NCBI RefSeq assembly: GCF_029227915.1
Contig: NC_079875.1
Coordinates: 24,934,001 to 24,994,000 of the forward strand
DNA from: Hydractinia symbiolongicarpus
Taxonomy: Eukaryota > Cnidaria > Hydrozoa > Anthoathecata > Hydractiniidae
DNA length: 60,000 bases
Reading direction: 5' to 3'
Position numbers and translations under genes: made by a program. This document shows, piece after piece, positions 21,964 to 32,384 of the stretch. Below the pieces are notes generated by a model. It was not told the origin of the DNA. It worked only from the letters and a program-made list of their open reading frames with translations, and did not search any database. Numbering within the stretch: position 1 is the stretch's first letter; each line of letters begins with the position of its first letter.

Positions 21964-24262
21964 CTAGTGCATTTTAAATTCAAAGATACGCCATACTGCT
22001 TCTGGCGCACTGACATACATAGCGTCCAAAAATGTCTGTACCTCGTCGTGATCAATACCTTCATTGATCTCAATGTTGGCACAATCATGAAACTTATAAA
22101 TATATTTATAAAGGTATTTAACAGATTTAACAGACGTGCAAGCCTCCAAGTTTATATATGCGTTGTATTTCTTGGAGAGCCATGGGTTGTTGGGAACAAC
22201 CCAGCGATTATCAACATCAATGTTATTGACGTTGATACGAATTCCATTGTCACGACATCTATGCAATGGATATCCATCAACTTCTTTAACGGTGGATGCT
22301 AAAAATGTTTTGGAAATTTTTTGCGCAAACACCATCCTCCATACACCTGGAATTAGGATTCAGATAGCCACATGGTCCATGAATCATACACGACCGAATA
22401 ATTTCAAACAGCTCAGGTTGTTCCTGTTGATTAGGAATTTCAGGTAAAAGTCAGAAAAAAATCTGGTTTTCCAAATTTACCAATAACAGCCATAGCATCT
22501 TGATAGTTTTGATTCATGGCACGTGGACTTCCTTGAAAACTTGAAGGAAGGACAACAATACGTCCTGGTTGAAGACCTCTCTCTTCAGCTCGTGCATTCA
22601 AGTGGTCAGCTAAACCTTCATAACTGTCAACACGCAGGTTTGTTTGATTCGCACGAATGTAATTTAAGTTGTTACCCTCAACTTTAACATAAGAATCAAC
22701 ACAATACTGTTGAAATAATTTCTTACCATAATGGATTGGGCTAAAATTTTCCCGAACAGCTAAACGGTAAGTATAATACTGCAACATTGTAGTAGTATTT
22801 CGAGTACGGGTTGCACGTTCGGCAACATGGGGTATCCCATAATACAAACCTGGTTCACCCCTTGGAAAAAATAGAGGATAAATCATTGGCTCCAAATTTG
22901 CAGATAACGTAGAAATATTTTGCAATTTGCCTCCACGTGGGTAGGTAACAATATCCCTGTTTCCCGGAGGAGCTCCATCTCGGCCAACAAAAACTGCGGT
23001 TACTTCGTCATGATGTGGCAAGTTGTATCGCCTTCGATCACTGCCAACTCTCATGCACATGCGTTCTTCTGATGGGACACGGTTTTCAGCAGCTGCCCGA
23101 GCTATTTCATCAGCTTCCACTTCAGCCATGTACCTGTATGCAGCAGCAAAAGGGCTAACACTGTTCATTACATCTTGAACAATTTGCATCACATCTTCTC
23201 TACAGCCATTATTTTCAGGACGTGCCATTCTTTCATTGAGTGCTCTACCTGCTTCATAAATATAAAGTTGGTTAAAAACAGCAGTTTGGCCCTCAGGAGG
23301 GTGAAGATCCCCAACACAATGCCATATTTGACCACAGATACGAAAGCATGGTGGTCCACGGCCAGGGGGAGGCCGAAGATTTGCTCCAAACGAAGCAAAC
23401 GAAACTGCACTATTATACTTTACGTATATTGGCTTGAAAATTTGCCTGAGCAGTATCACTATTTATTAACAGTTGCCTTAGCTGCTCAGGGTAAGGAGTA
23501 AAAATTATCAAGTGCAACTTTGCCGTTATGACAGCATTTGAAACACTCTTCATTTTCAAACTTTACAGCTTGACAATACTCACAATTTTTGTCCATAACA
23601 CCTAAATAATACACATTAGGCAATACATGTTGACGTGCAACATCATAGTATGGGGCATTTCTGCGAGCACGAACTGCAACATTTCGTTGTGCATTTGCTT
23701 GTCTTCTATTTGCAACTTTTGCCTTTGTCGAGCAATAACTTGCCTTGTAGCATCTCGAGCACGTCTATTGGCAGCCTGATCAGGGTTTTCTAAACGACGT
23801 GCAGCATCTTGCCTGTCAGCATCTCGAGCACGTCTATTGGCAGCCTGATGAGGATTTTCTAACTGACTTGCAGCAGCTTGCCTTTCAGCATTTTGAACAC
23901 GTCGATTAGCAGCATGATCAGTATTTTCTAAACGACGTGCAGCAGCTTGCCTGTCAGCATCTCGAGCACGTCTATTGGCAGCGTCATCAGTATTTTCTAA
24001 AGAACGTGCAGCAGCTTGCCTTTCAGCATTTTGAGTACGCCTATTGGCAGCTTGCTCAATACTTTTAGCATTAAGAACTGCTGCCTGCCTTACAGCATCA
24101 TTATGACGCCTGCCGTTGGCATGGTCAACAGTTTCAGTACAACGCAAAGACGCAACACGTTGTGCAAGTCTACGTCTAGCTAAGGAAACATCATCAATAA
24201 TTGATGCACGTGGTATTTACCTGATGTAACATATCTGATATGTGGCCCATAATGATTATTTG
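21964..24262 (-). pseudogene. Helitron N domain and Rep endonuclease, HUH motif missing
   Basis: The reading starts near 24230 (ARRRLAQRVASL), passes a tandem repeat of a 23-residue unit (DQAANRRARDADRQ) and a zinc-binding stretch (CEYCQAVKF, then ECFKCC). After frame changes near 23500 it enters 22440-23459 (ALNERMARPENNG, YNLPHHDEVTAVFVGRDG, VDSYVKVEGNNLNYIR). The Rep part follows: GKPDFFLTFT, then IHGPCG, FPK, and VKYLYKYIYK with the tyrosine motif. The HUH block (usually LPHAHIL) and flanking residues are absent: GKPDFFLTF at about 22450 runs straight into LPEIPNQQEQPELFEII in another frame. Without HUH the protein could not nick DNA. The 23-residue repeats are typical of animal Helitrons. 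Confidence 0.8.
23745..24115 (-). repeat. 69-bp coding tandem repeat in the Helitron
   Basis: About five to six units encoding a 23-residue repeat with core ANRRARDADRQ and AARRLEN. Units differ by several substitutions but keep length, so the frame is preserved. Confidence 0.85.
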
Positions 24263-25535
24263 GTTATTTTCAGGGCGTTGCAACACAAACCTGTCTGCAT
24301 TATTAAAAAGCCTAAAACCACGTACAGAGTTGTTACTGTTATTACTCTCTGGGTTAGACATGAGAGTAAAAATACAAAACCTTAGTTAGCTATTGGAACC
24401 ACAAATTTTAAAAAAATAAGACAAATAAGAATTAGAGATACATAAGTTACTTAAAATCTTTCATTATATACTAAACTTTGCCATAGCTAATACAGTAGTG
24501 CAAAGTGGAAACTTCTTCAAAGAAAACCAAACATTTACAAACACAAACAAAAACCAAACGTGTTGCTTATATATTATACAATAAATCACATTGTTTTTTT
24601 GATAACGGAACTCGGAAAATCAAGTCGCAAACCGGTATCCTTTTTCTCCTTCTCAGATCTTAAATATATAGGTATTGTTTTTCTTGAAAGAAACGCGCAG
24701 GATAAATCCAAGAATTTTGTTATCAACAAAACATGTGACAGGCCAGAATGTAAAAAATACCAGCGGGAAAGATAAATTTGAAATTTATTACTTTTTAATA
24801 ATTAATGTTCTAGCTATGTCGTCGTGTTTTATCCTTGACAACAAAAGATCTCTGTTGTAAGTCATGTCTGTTAATCTTGACAAAAAGGATGAAAATATAT
24901 CTAGCTATATATGCTGTTTTGCTCGTATATTAAACAAATATATATATATATAGGTAGCTAGCTATAATAACTTCTTTACCTAGCTCTCTATATACACGCC
25001 CTCTATCAATACCACTTTGCAACTTCGCTGTTTAATTTTTTTCTTTTCTTGTAAAAACTTCTTTCTGTAAAACCTACTTCAGTCACCTTCGTGAACTTGA
25101 AAAATCCTTTTTCGCTTGTTTTAATTGTCAGGGGAAACTTGGAATTTCCAACAAATTAAATTGCTTTATTTTGATCACGTGACTTTGTTTAGCAAATTAA
25201 GTTGCTTTATTTTGATCACGTGGTTTATAATGCAAACAAACAAAATCTCGCGGCTTTTCTCGGCAAAAAAGACGTTTTGTTTTATAAGAATATGCTTTAT
25301 AAGAATATCAGGATGGGATTCTAAATTAAAAACAATAGGTAATTTGTTTAGAACAATAGAAAATTAGAATTAATGGTCAGCTTTGTTAGAATTTTCGATA
25401 TTCTTGTAAAAAAACATATAAGATTTTCGGCGACATCAAGGGAAAATAAACACATCCACTTTGCCTGTTACGGACGCACAGACACACAGACAGACTCCGT
25501 ATTATGCCGAATTTTAGAGAAAGATAATATAGATA
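24263..25535. other. Intergenic with repeat tail
   Basis: No gene seen. A duplicated segment (ttgctttattttgatcacgtg) occurs near 25159 and 25203. At 25428-25515 lies a piece of the repeat family ending atccactttgcctgttac and an ACAGACACACAGACA run, also seen at 31.4 and 32.3 kb. Confidence 0.5.
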
Positions 25536-26470
25536 CACAATTTATTAAAGATCTTTGAACATGGGTCCATCAAAAGTAATCTTTCTCTAAAATTCGCCAT
25601 CATTACACATATTTTATAAATATGCTTATATATAGGAAATTTTACTTCTAAAGTCTTACCAACACATCCCAGGCTTCAAATGTCCCCGAAAAACACATTA
25701 TTTCTCCATTTTACAATTATCTGTATGCATTACCGAATTGTGAACGCAATGTCGCTTTAAAATATTTTCAGTACGCAATTTCCTCTTAAAAATCGTTTTT
25801 ACATATATTCTACAATATACACAATTTATTAAAGATCTTTGGACATAGGTCGATCAAAAGTAATCTTTCTCTAAAATTTGCCATCATTTTACATAATTCA
25901 CAAATATGCATATATAGGGAATTTTAATTCTGAAGTCTCACTAACACATCCTAGGTTTCAAATGTTCCCTAAAATCACATTATTTCTCCATTTTACAATT
26001 ATGTATATACATTGCCGAATTTTGAACGCAATGTCACTTCAAAATATTTTCAGTACGCAATGTACTCATAAAATTGTTTTTACATATAATCTACGAATAA
26101 TATACAATTTATTGAACATTTTTGAAGTTAGGTCGATCAAAAGTAATCTTCCCTTTAAATTCATCATCATTTTATATTTTTATTAAATATGCATATCTGC
26201 TGGGAATTTTGCTTCTAAAGTCCCACTAACATATTCTGCCTTTTAAATGTCCTCGAAAAACACATTTTCCCTCTATTTTACAATTATGTATATAAGTTAC
26301 CGAATTTTAAACGCAATGTTACTTGCAAATCCCAATAACCATACATTACGTTGCAAATGTCCTTGAAAAACAATTTCTTTCTCTATTGTACAATTATGTT
26401 TATACATTACTGAGTTTTGAACGCAATGTCACTTCAAAATATTTTCAGTACGCAATTTCCTCATGGACAA
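25536..26470. repeat. Tandem repeat, about 280-bp unit, 3.3 copies
   Basis: Units start near 25536, 25817 and 26098 (acaatttattaaagatctttg, less exact in the third), with a partial fourth from about 26325. Shared landmarks are gatcaaaagtaatctt, tttcaaatgt and gaacgcaatgtc. Units differ by many substitutions, so the array is old. Confidence 0.85.
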
Positions 26471-27180
26471 AAAAAAGATTAGACCAGCTGACTAATAAAC
26501 GTAAATGAATAGAACAAGAACAGGGGCGTAGCCAGAAAAAAATTAACCTTAATCGAACCATTGACCCGCAGGGTCAACATCGCACCAAAGGTGCGATAAT
26601 AGGCAACTGGGAACTAGGCAACTGCGGATCCCTGGAAGCCAACACCTTTTTACGCTCTTTAAGCACTAAAACGCCATAAAACCAACCGACTCTCTGAGAT
26701 ACACGATACACGTTAAATATTCTGAACAATTGATCAAAAAAGGGGAATAAATGACAACCTAAAATACATTAAAATCTTTATTAGCAAGGTTGTAATCAAA
26801 CCAGCAATAAGACAGCATAACACCATCATAATGTTTTTTATAGATTGAAAGTTATTAATGCAATAACTAAAATCTTCATTCTTCTTTCTTTATATTCAGC
26901 ACCAAAATAATGTTTTTTGCAGATTGGAGGTTATTAAAAATATAACCAAATCAAAATCTTCTTTCTTCATAAATATTAATAAAAATTTCAAAAATATAAT
27001 GAAATCGAACCATGGACAAATTGAATCTAACATGAATGAATGAATAAAACATGGCAAGGATCAAAGTTTCATACCCAAACCATGAATGAGTGAATCAATC
27101 AAATCAGATACATGTTGTATATAAATAAATAATAAAGATTGAGATGGAAATTAATCGAAAAAGTTGAAAGAAGAAAATGA

Positions 27181-27400
27181 TTAGACAAAATCTAACCTGC
27201 GTGATCCCTTGTCGGAGAACCTATTAATTATATCTCCTTTATTTATTTGAACACCCGAATGAACATGGAGTAAAGGAAGACCATTAAACCTTTCTTCTGT
27301 CATTGTTGATCTGCAATAGTTTTTTAGTCTTCTCATTGCAGAAAAGGATCTCTCACATTCGCATGAAGTCATAGGAATAGTGGCTAAAATTCTAAGGGCC
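27181..27400 (-). pseudogene. hAT transposase C-terminus (dimerisation domain)
   Basis: Reads LRILATIPMTSCECERSFSA, then LKNYCRSTMTEERFNGLPLL. The C-E-R-S-F-S block and the following helix are the hAT family dimerisation signature. It was joined to 30370-30775 before the inner insertion: EVA at 30375 continues with LRILAT here after one copy of the target GGGCC is removed. The product would resemble the ZMYM/52-kDa-repressor group of hAT proteins. Confidence 0.85.
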
Positions 27401-28690
27401 CAGGGGCGGATCCAGCATTTTTAGCATGTCAGTCACATTTGTTGCGAAGCAAAAAAAAGCGCAGCAGGTTGCTGCGCCCAGAACAGCTGGGGGTCATGGC
27501 GGGAAACTTTGGCTATTTTGAGCCTCTACGCACTATAAACGGCCTAAATAATGTTCAAATGATTAGCTTTGTTAGAGACGTTTGTTACTCTTAAGTTTCG
27601 AATGGACAGCAAAATAACAAACCATCTTGTAAAGGGTTGCAAAAAAGTGTAGGTAAAGTAACGGTTTAAATTCATATATTTTAAGACTGTTTCGCCCAAT
27701 ATCAGGGCTCGTCAGCATGTCTAGGAAATGCCTAATAACGTAATATTAGCTATTCCAGACATGGACAGTCTGCTATATACACATTTTTTTTATAAGAAAC
27801 ATGTTTATAAGAAACCTACATGTAGAATTTTCAAAAATTAAGAAACTTTTACTACTACATTCTATATCTATTTCTGAAATAAGAAACTTGTTTCTAATTA
27901 ATTCTTACAATTAATTGAAGATGTTACAATCATCACTAGGGAGTAAGTAGTTTTATTACGTTACTGTACCTAAGTTCCCAATGGGAATAATACACACCAC
28001 AGTAAACCATGTGTTGGAACTAAAAACATGGAATTTCAGCCTACAAATAAGAAACTTTTAGAACTAGACCCTTCGCCAGGTTCCTTATAAAAAAACATAA
28101 AGAAAGAAAAAAGACATTTATGCGTAGTAAGCTTATTCAAAAAAGGTGTTTTGCTTTTATTTTTTAGAATTGTTTTAACCAGAATTACAAAAATGGTTGG
28201 CTTTAAAATTATCATCACATCCTTCATCAACACCTTGCAGACAAAACAGAATATGAACCTGAGCATAAGTATTTTTAGCATTTAATGATGTAAATACAGG
28301 TTCAACTTAGCACTTTGCACCACAGCTAGAAAAATAGGAAATTTGGGTTTTGATGTTAAAGTATTTGGCGAAAGATCGCAAAATTTTTCTCTGTTCAGAG
28401 TAATAGCCACGCTACCGCAACTAGTCTACTAAAACAAACTAAACCAAGTACAAGTAAAAACAGCTTCATTCCCCACAAATTCTATTGTGTTACACCAGTT
28501 TAATTGTACAAAGAGGCGTCATCATATGTAAGATGGAATAAATATTATTATTAAGCAAAAACAGCCATTGAATAAATAATCGTATTCCACCCGTATTATT
28601 CAGGGCTTGTGACGTAACAATAGTTTTGACAAAACATTCGTAAACGCATGTTTTGATTTTATCCTTTCCGCCTCATTAATTCTTTTCTGA

Positions 28691-28960
28691 TTGGTCGATT
28701 TCCAAACACGTGAAATGGCAGGAACTTTTTTGTCGAGAAAATTCTTTTTACAAAAACATCAAAACAAAGAAATCGAAACAAAAATGAATCGCTTCGGGGA
28801 CATAGATGATGCAAGAATTGAAAAATTAATAATCGATAAAGATAGTGTTAATACAAAAAAGAGTACTGAAGCAAGCTTTAGGTTATTTGAAGCTTATAAC
28901 AAGGAGAAATCACTGGACATCAACTTGGCAACAATTACAAACACAAAACAAAATAAGTAA
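28691..28960 (+). CDS. Short Crypton/KIAA1958-like N-terminal fragment
   Basis: An open frame of 89 residues. The stretch NTKKSTEASFRLFEAYNKEK, followed by LDINLATIT, resembles the N-terminal helical part of Crypton-type tyrosine recombinases and their KIAA1958/QRICH1-like relatives. The catalytic domain is absent, so this is a captured or truncated piece. The upstream part with the start codons does not look coding. It lies directly before the 29001-29136 palindrome. Confidence in the family is moderate to low. Confidence 0.4.
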   Translation: MVDFQTREMAGTFLSRKFFLQKHQNKEIETKMNRFGDIDDARIEKLIIDKDSVNTKKSTEASFRLFEAYNKEKSLDINLATITNTKQNK

Positions 28961-29000
28961 TATTAATTGTAACAATCTCTTTTGGGTATATAATAAAACA

Positions 29001-29136
29001 TATATACAATAGGTAAACATAGGTTATTTGATTTATTAACCCTCGGTGATATTATATTCAACTCCGCTGCGCGTCGTTGAATATAAATCACCTCGGGTTA
29101 ATAAATCTCAATAACCTATGTTTACCTATTGTATAT
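29001..29136. repeat. Large palindrome, about 60-bp arms
   Basis: 29001-29062 and 29076-29136 are near-perfect inverted copies (caataggtaaacataggtta and its inverse). The GC-rich centre is ccgctgcgcgtc. It would fold into a long cruciform or hairpin and may be a MITE inside the hAT element. Confidence 0.85.
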
Positions 29137-29940
29137 CTACCACGAAAATTGCTTTTAATTGTTTTTGCACTTGTATCTGTGTTAAAACAGATATGCTGTA
29201 AAAAATGCCTTATCGGCGTCCACGAAAATGCCTAAATTAAAAAAATTAAAAACTACAATGAGAGGTCAATGTATATTGGGCTCTCCTTAATCAAACTGGT
29301 CTAAAACTATACCATATCAAGTTTTAAGCCATTGTTTTAATTTTTGCACAAGTTATTGGACTTTTACCATTAGCGAAAAGTATGCTTCTTTATACTACCC
29401 ACATAAAATTGACACTTTAGGTTAGGTTAGGAATTATATATTATTTTTTTTTAAAATTCACAGACTTGTACTAATGTCATAATTCCTAAGATGATATATC
29501 CAAGTAGTAAGCTATTAACATCTGCAGGAAGTTATTATCAGTCTACGTGTGCTCTGGGCCTATTTCGTGAAAATTGAAAATTAAGTATAAAAAGGATTTT
29601 TCATATGAAAGTGTGGTGGTGCTTTTATTAGCTATTACAAGTGTTTAAGATAACAAGAATAATAAAGCATTATCTTCCTACCATAAAGCAATTGCAGAAC
29701 TCTCTAAGTTTTTGGTCAACAACAACAACTTTAAAAAATAACCCACTCTGCATTGAAATTTCTAGCTAGCTAGCTAGCTACATATGTTCCAATATAAGCA
29801 AGTAATTATATTTTTGACACAAAGACTTGATTTAATGTAATAACTTTACGTATATTTCTTGCACATTAAAAAAATTATTGCATCTCATTGCAGCACACGT
29901 GTCATGAGTCACCATGCCTGGTTGCTTATTAGTCTTGCAT

Positions 29941-30022
29941 GCTTTCATTTGGTCCGAAAAGCCTTTGATTGCTTTCATTTGGTCCGAAAAAAAACACTAA
30001 TTGCTTTCGTTTGGTCCGAAAT
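29941..30022. promoter_or_regulatory. Three direct repeats upstream of a TATA motif
   Basis: gctttcatttggtccgaaaa occurs at 29941, 29971 and (as gctttcgtttggtccgaaat) 30003, spaced 30 and 32 bp. The core TTTGGTCCGAAA is near-palindromic. TATAAAA follows at 30044-30050. The arrangement looks like a promoter with repeated factor sites, which is an inference. Confidence 0.4.
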
Positions 30023-30105
30023 TTTAATTACACGGTATCGGTTTATAAAAGTTCAAAATAACTATAAGAAAATGCAGGCTGAATCGCACCTCGAATACCG
30101 TAAAT

Positions 30106-30348
30106 ATGGGTCAAAGCAGTCAGGTTTTTGTAAACCAATCCGAATACGTTATTTCGGCCGGCAAGCCAATCAATTTGCATGAAAATCCTTCGGATGTCAG
30201 TCGCTTTTTGCCGTATTTATCAACTCAGTCACAGAAGAGGAAGGACCGTAAAATAAAGCTCAACGGTCGCAGGGCCTGCGGAATCAGAGCACCCTATCAT
30301 TTTTTACGATTTCTAGTAAAAATTATGTCAGTCGCGCGAGGGCACTGA
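30106..30348 (+). CDS. Unrecognised small open frame behind a TATA motif
   Basis: Eighty codons starting MGQSSQVF, about 55 bases after TATAAAA. The N-terminal MG is compatible with, but weak for, N-myristoylation. The middle (NPSDVSRFLPYLSTQSQKR) is natural-looking and the end is basic. It lies inside the right end of the inner hAT element and could be a captured first exon. The last codons run into the transposon terminus. No family recognised. Confidence 0.3.
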   Translation: MGQSSQVFVNQSEYVISAGKPINLHENPSDVSRFLPYLSTQSQKRKDRKIKLNGRRACGIRAPYHFLRFLVKIMSVARGH

Positions 30349-30369
30349 CGTACACTGAATCCGCCCCTG

Positions 30370-30909
30370 GGGCCACCTCTATGTTGCTAAAGACTCCATC
30401 TGCACGAGGAAAAGCTTTAAGAGTAGCTTCAATGGAGTTTGGAATGGATTCAGGATTTTCTTTTTCCATCTTTTGCCAAAAGGTTACCCACACGTCTAGC
30501 TCATTTAAAATAGTTAAAGGGTTGGGAAAGTCGTTAAAATAGAAATTTACAAATGTGTCAAATTGACTTTTCAATAGCAATTTAGAAGAGTGTTCTTTTT
30601 CATATGCAAGGAGATGTAAAAGTTTGGATGGTATGATCACTAGACCATGACATGCAGTCACAGAATGATCAAATCCATCGTTTAGCTCAGAAATCACATG
30701 GTCAATAAGAGGGATAGTTATGGCCTTTTTAAAGTAATCTGAAACATCAGAATAAGTATAATTTGGCCTGTGCACTTGTTTTTAGCAGTTCGAGGAACAC
30801 TAACTGTTATGTTTATTTTTTTAGCTAATTCCTCTGCAAGTAAAAACCATTTTTCATGATAGGTGTCAATATGGTCTCTAATGCAATCTTTTAAAGAATT
30901 AATTAACAC
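30370..30909 (-). pseudogene. hAT transposase middle part
   Basis: Minus-strand frames 30718-30909 (CIRDHIDTYHEKWFLLAEEL) and 30323-30775 (YFKKAITIPLIDHVISELND, then FPNPLTILNELDVWVTFWQK) read as the region before the hAT dimerisation domain in ZMYM-like transposases. A frame change near 30770 breaks continuity (RTAKNKC then HRPNYTYSDVSDYF). The N-terminal RNase H-like part and the zinc finger are not present upstream, where another repeat begins. Confidence 0.75.
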
Positions 30910-31490
30910 TAGTCGATAAGGCCCGTGGAAAAATCCACTTAGGCAGGATAACAGAGAAAAACAACCGTCATTTAAATTTTGATGACGTCAGCAGAGACAT
31001 GTCAGAACACAAAATGTTTTTTTTCAGAAATGTGTATGCCTGTTGCCTTCATCGTATAGATCTTGAAACGCTGAGCAAGAAAATGTATAGGATCATGTAC
31101 TTTTGACAAACGGTTGCAGAGATATTAGGGTTTAAAGGTTTTTTAATGACGTCATCAACCCGTCCATTCCGAAACGGATTCGGGGACCCAGGTTTGGGAA
31201 AATTACCCAAATTGGTCCTAGGTGGTCCCTAGTTACCCACTCGGTGAAAAAACATTGACGTCACCACCTCGTTTCCAAGTTATTTGGCCTCAAAGTTTTA
31301 GGTGCACTGTAATGGCTTCATTAATTTAATATAGGATATTGACGTTAAAGTAGTGTTATTTTCGTCGCGTCGTAACGTCAGAAAATTTAACATATTAGAC
31401 ATTTATTTTTCGGCAACATCAAAGACAAATGAAGACATCCACTTTGCCTGTCACAGACACACAGACACACTTAGCGTATTATTATAAGAG
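30908..31490 (+). repeat. CCCGTGG-family repeat, copy A
   Basis: Starts actagtcgataaggcccgtgg and ends with ACAGACACACAGACAC and cgtattattataagag. It carries perfect TGACGTCA octamers at 30983, 31147 and 31257. No coding sequence. A non-autonomous element of unknown class. Confidence 0.75.
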
Positions 31491-32384
31491 ACTAGTCGAT
31501 AAAGCCCGTGGAAAAATCCACTGAGGCAGAATAAAAATTTTGATGACGTCAGCAACCCATCCACAAAAAAAAGTAGAACTGTGTTTCCACGTTGCCTCTA
31601 TTGTGTAGAGCTTAAACTGCTGATCAAGAAAATGTATATGATCATGTGCTTTTGATGAGCGGTTAATGAGATATAAGGGTTTTAAAATTTTGCTGACGTC
31701 AGCAATGGCCAGTCAAACCCCCAAAACTGTTTTTTAGAAATTTGTATACCTGTTGCCTTCATCGTATAGATCTTGAAACGCTGATCAAGAAAATGTATAG
31801 TATCCTATGTTTTTGACAAACGTCTAAGGAGATTTAAGGGCTTTAAAATTTTGCTGACGTCAGCAAAGTCCCTATCAAAAGTTCCAAAAAAAATTTCTTC
31901 ACAAATTCGTACACCCGATGCATTCATCGTATAGATCTTGAAATGCTGATCAAGAAAATGTATAGGAACGTGCACTTTTGACAAACGGTTGCAGAAATAT
32001 TGGGATTTGAAGGTTTTGTGATGACGTCATCAACCCGTCCATTCCGAAACGGATTCGGGGATCCAGGTTTGGGAAACTTACCCAAATTGGTCCCAGGTGG
32101 TCCCTAGTTAGCCACGCAGTGAAAAATCATTGACGTCACCACCTCGTTTCCAAGTTATTTGGCCTCAAAGTTTTAAGTGCACTGTAACGGCTTCATTAAT
32201 TTAATATAGGATATTGACGTTAAAGTGGTGTTATTGACGTCGCGCCGTACCGTCAGAAAATTTAGCATATTAGACATGCATTTTTCGGTTACTTCAAAGA
32301 AAATTTCGGTAAGATTAAAGGAAAATGAACATATCCACTTTGCCTGTTACAGACACACGGAACTGGCGTATTATTATATAGATA
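31491..32384 (+). repeat. CCCGTGG-family repeat, copy B, internally expanded
   Basis: Starts actagtcgataaagcccgtgg directly after copy A. It contains three tandem versions of a unit of about 165 bp (cgtatagatcttgaaacgctg then caagaaaatgtata). Perfect TGACGTCA lies at 31544, 31694, 31855, 32022 and 32131. It ends at cgtattattatatagatag. Confidence 0.75.

Larger units (their letters stand above)
19950..24262 (-). mobile_element. Helitron, inactive copy
   Basis: A rolling-circle transposon read on the minus strand. In order it holds an N-terminal 23-residue repeat region, a Helitron-like N domain, a Rep endonuclease remnant and a PIF1-type helicase. Several frame breaks and two in-place deletions remove catalytic motifs. 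Terminal TC and CTRR signals were not identified, so the outer limits are those of the coding sequence. Confidence 0.85.
27401..30369. mobile_element. Non-autonomous hAT element with 5-bp target duplication
   Basis: Ends are CAGGGGCGGATCCAG on the left and the inverse of CAGGGGCGGATTCAG on the right. GGGCC flanks both sides (27396-27400 and 30370-30374), a 5-bp duplication that is typical of the hAT5 group. The 2,969-bp interior lacks a full transposase. It holds a short Crypton-like open frame, a large palindrome and a TATA-led open frame near the right end. It was inserted in the coding sequence of the older hAT. Confidence 0.85.
26521..30907 (-). mobile_element. hAT element, interrupted and truncated
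   Basis: A hAT-type terminus (CAGGGGCGTAGCCAG) starts at 26521. The transposase is coded on the minus strand in two parts, 30370-30909 and 27181-27400, split by a second transposon. The upstream half of the transposase and the other terminus are missing. The coding sequence stops where a CCCGTGG-family repeat begins at 30908. Confidence 0.65.

Noticed and set aside
24560-24860. Two plus-strand open frames after the Helitron
   Set aside because: Overlapping, short and unrecognised, in AT-rich DNA; nothing supports them.
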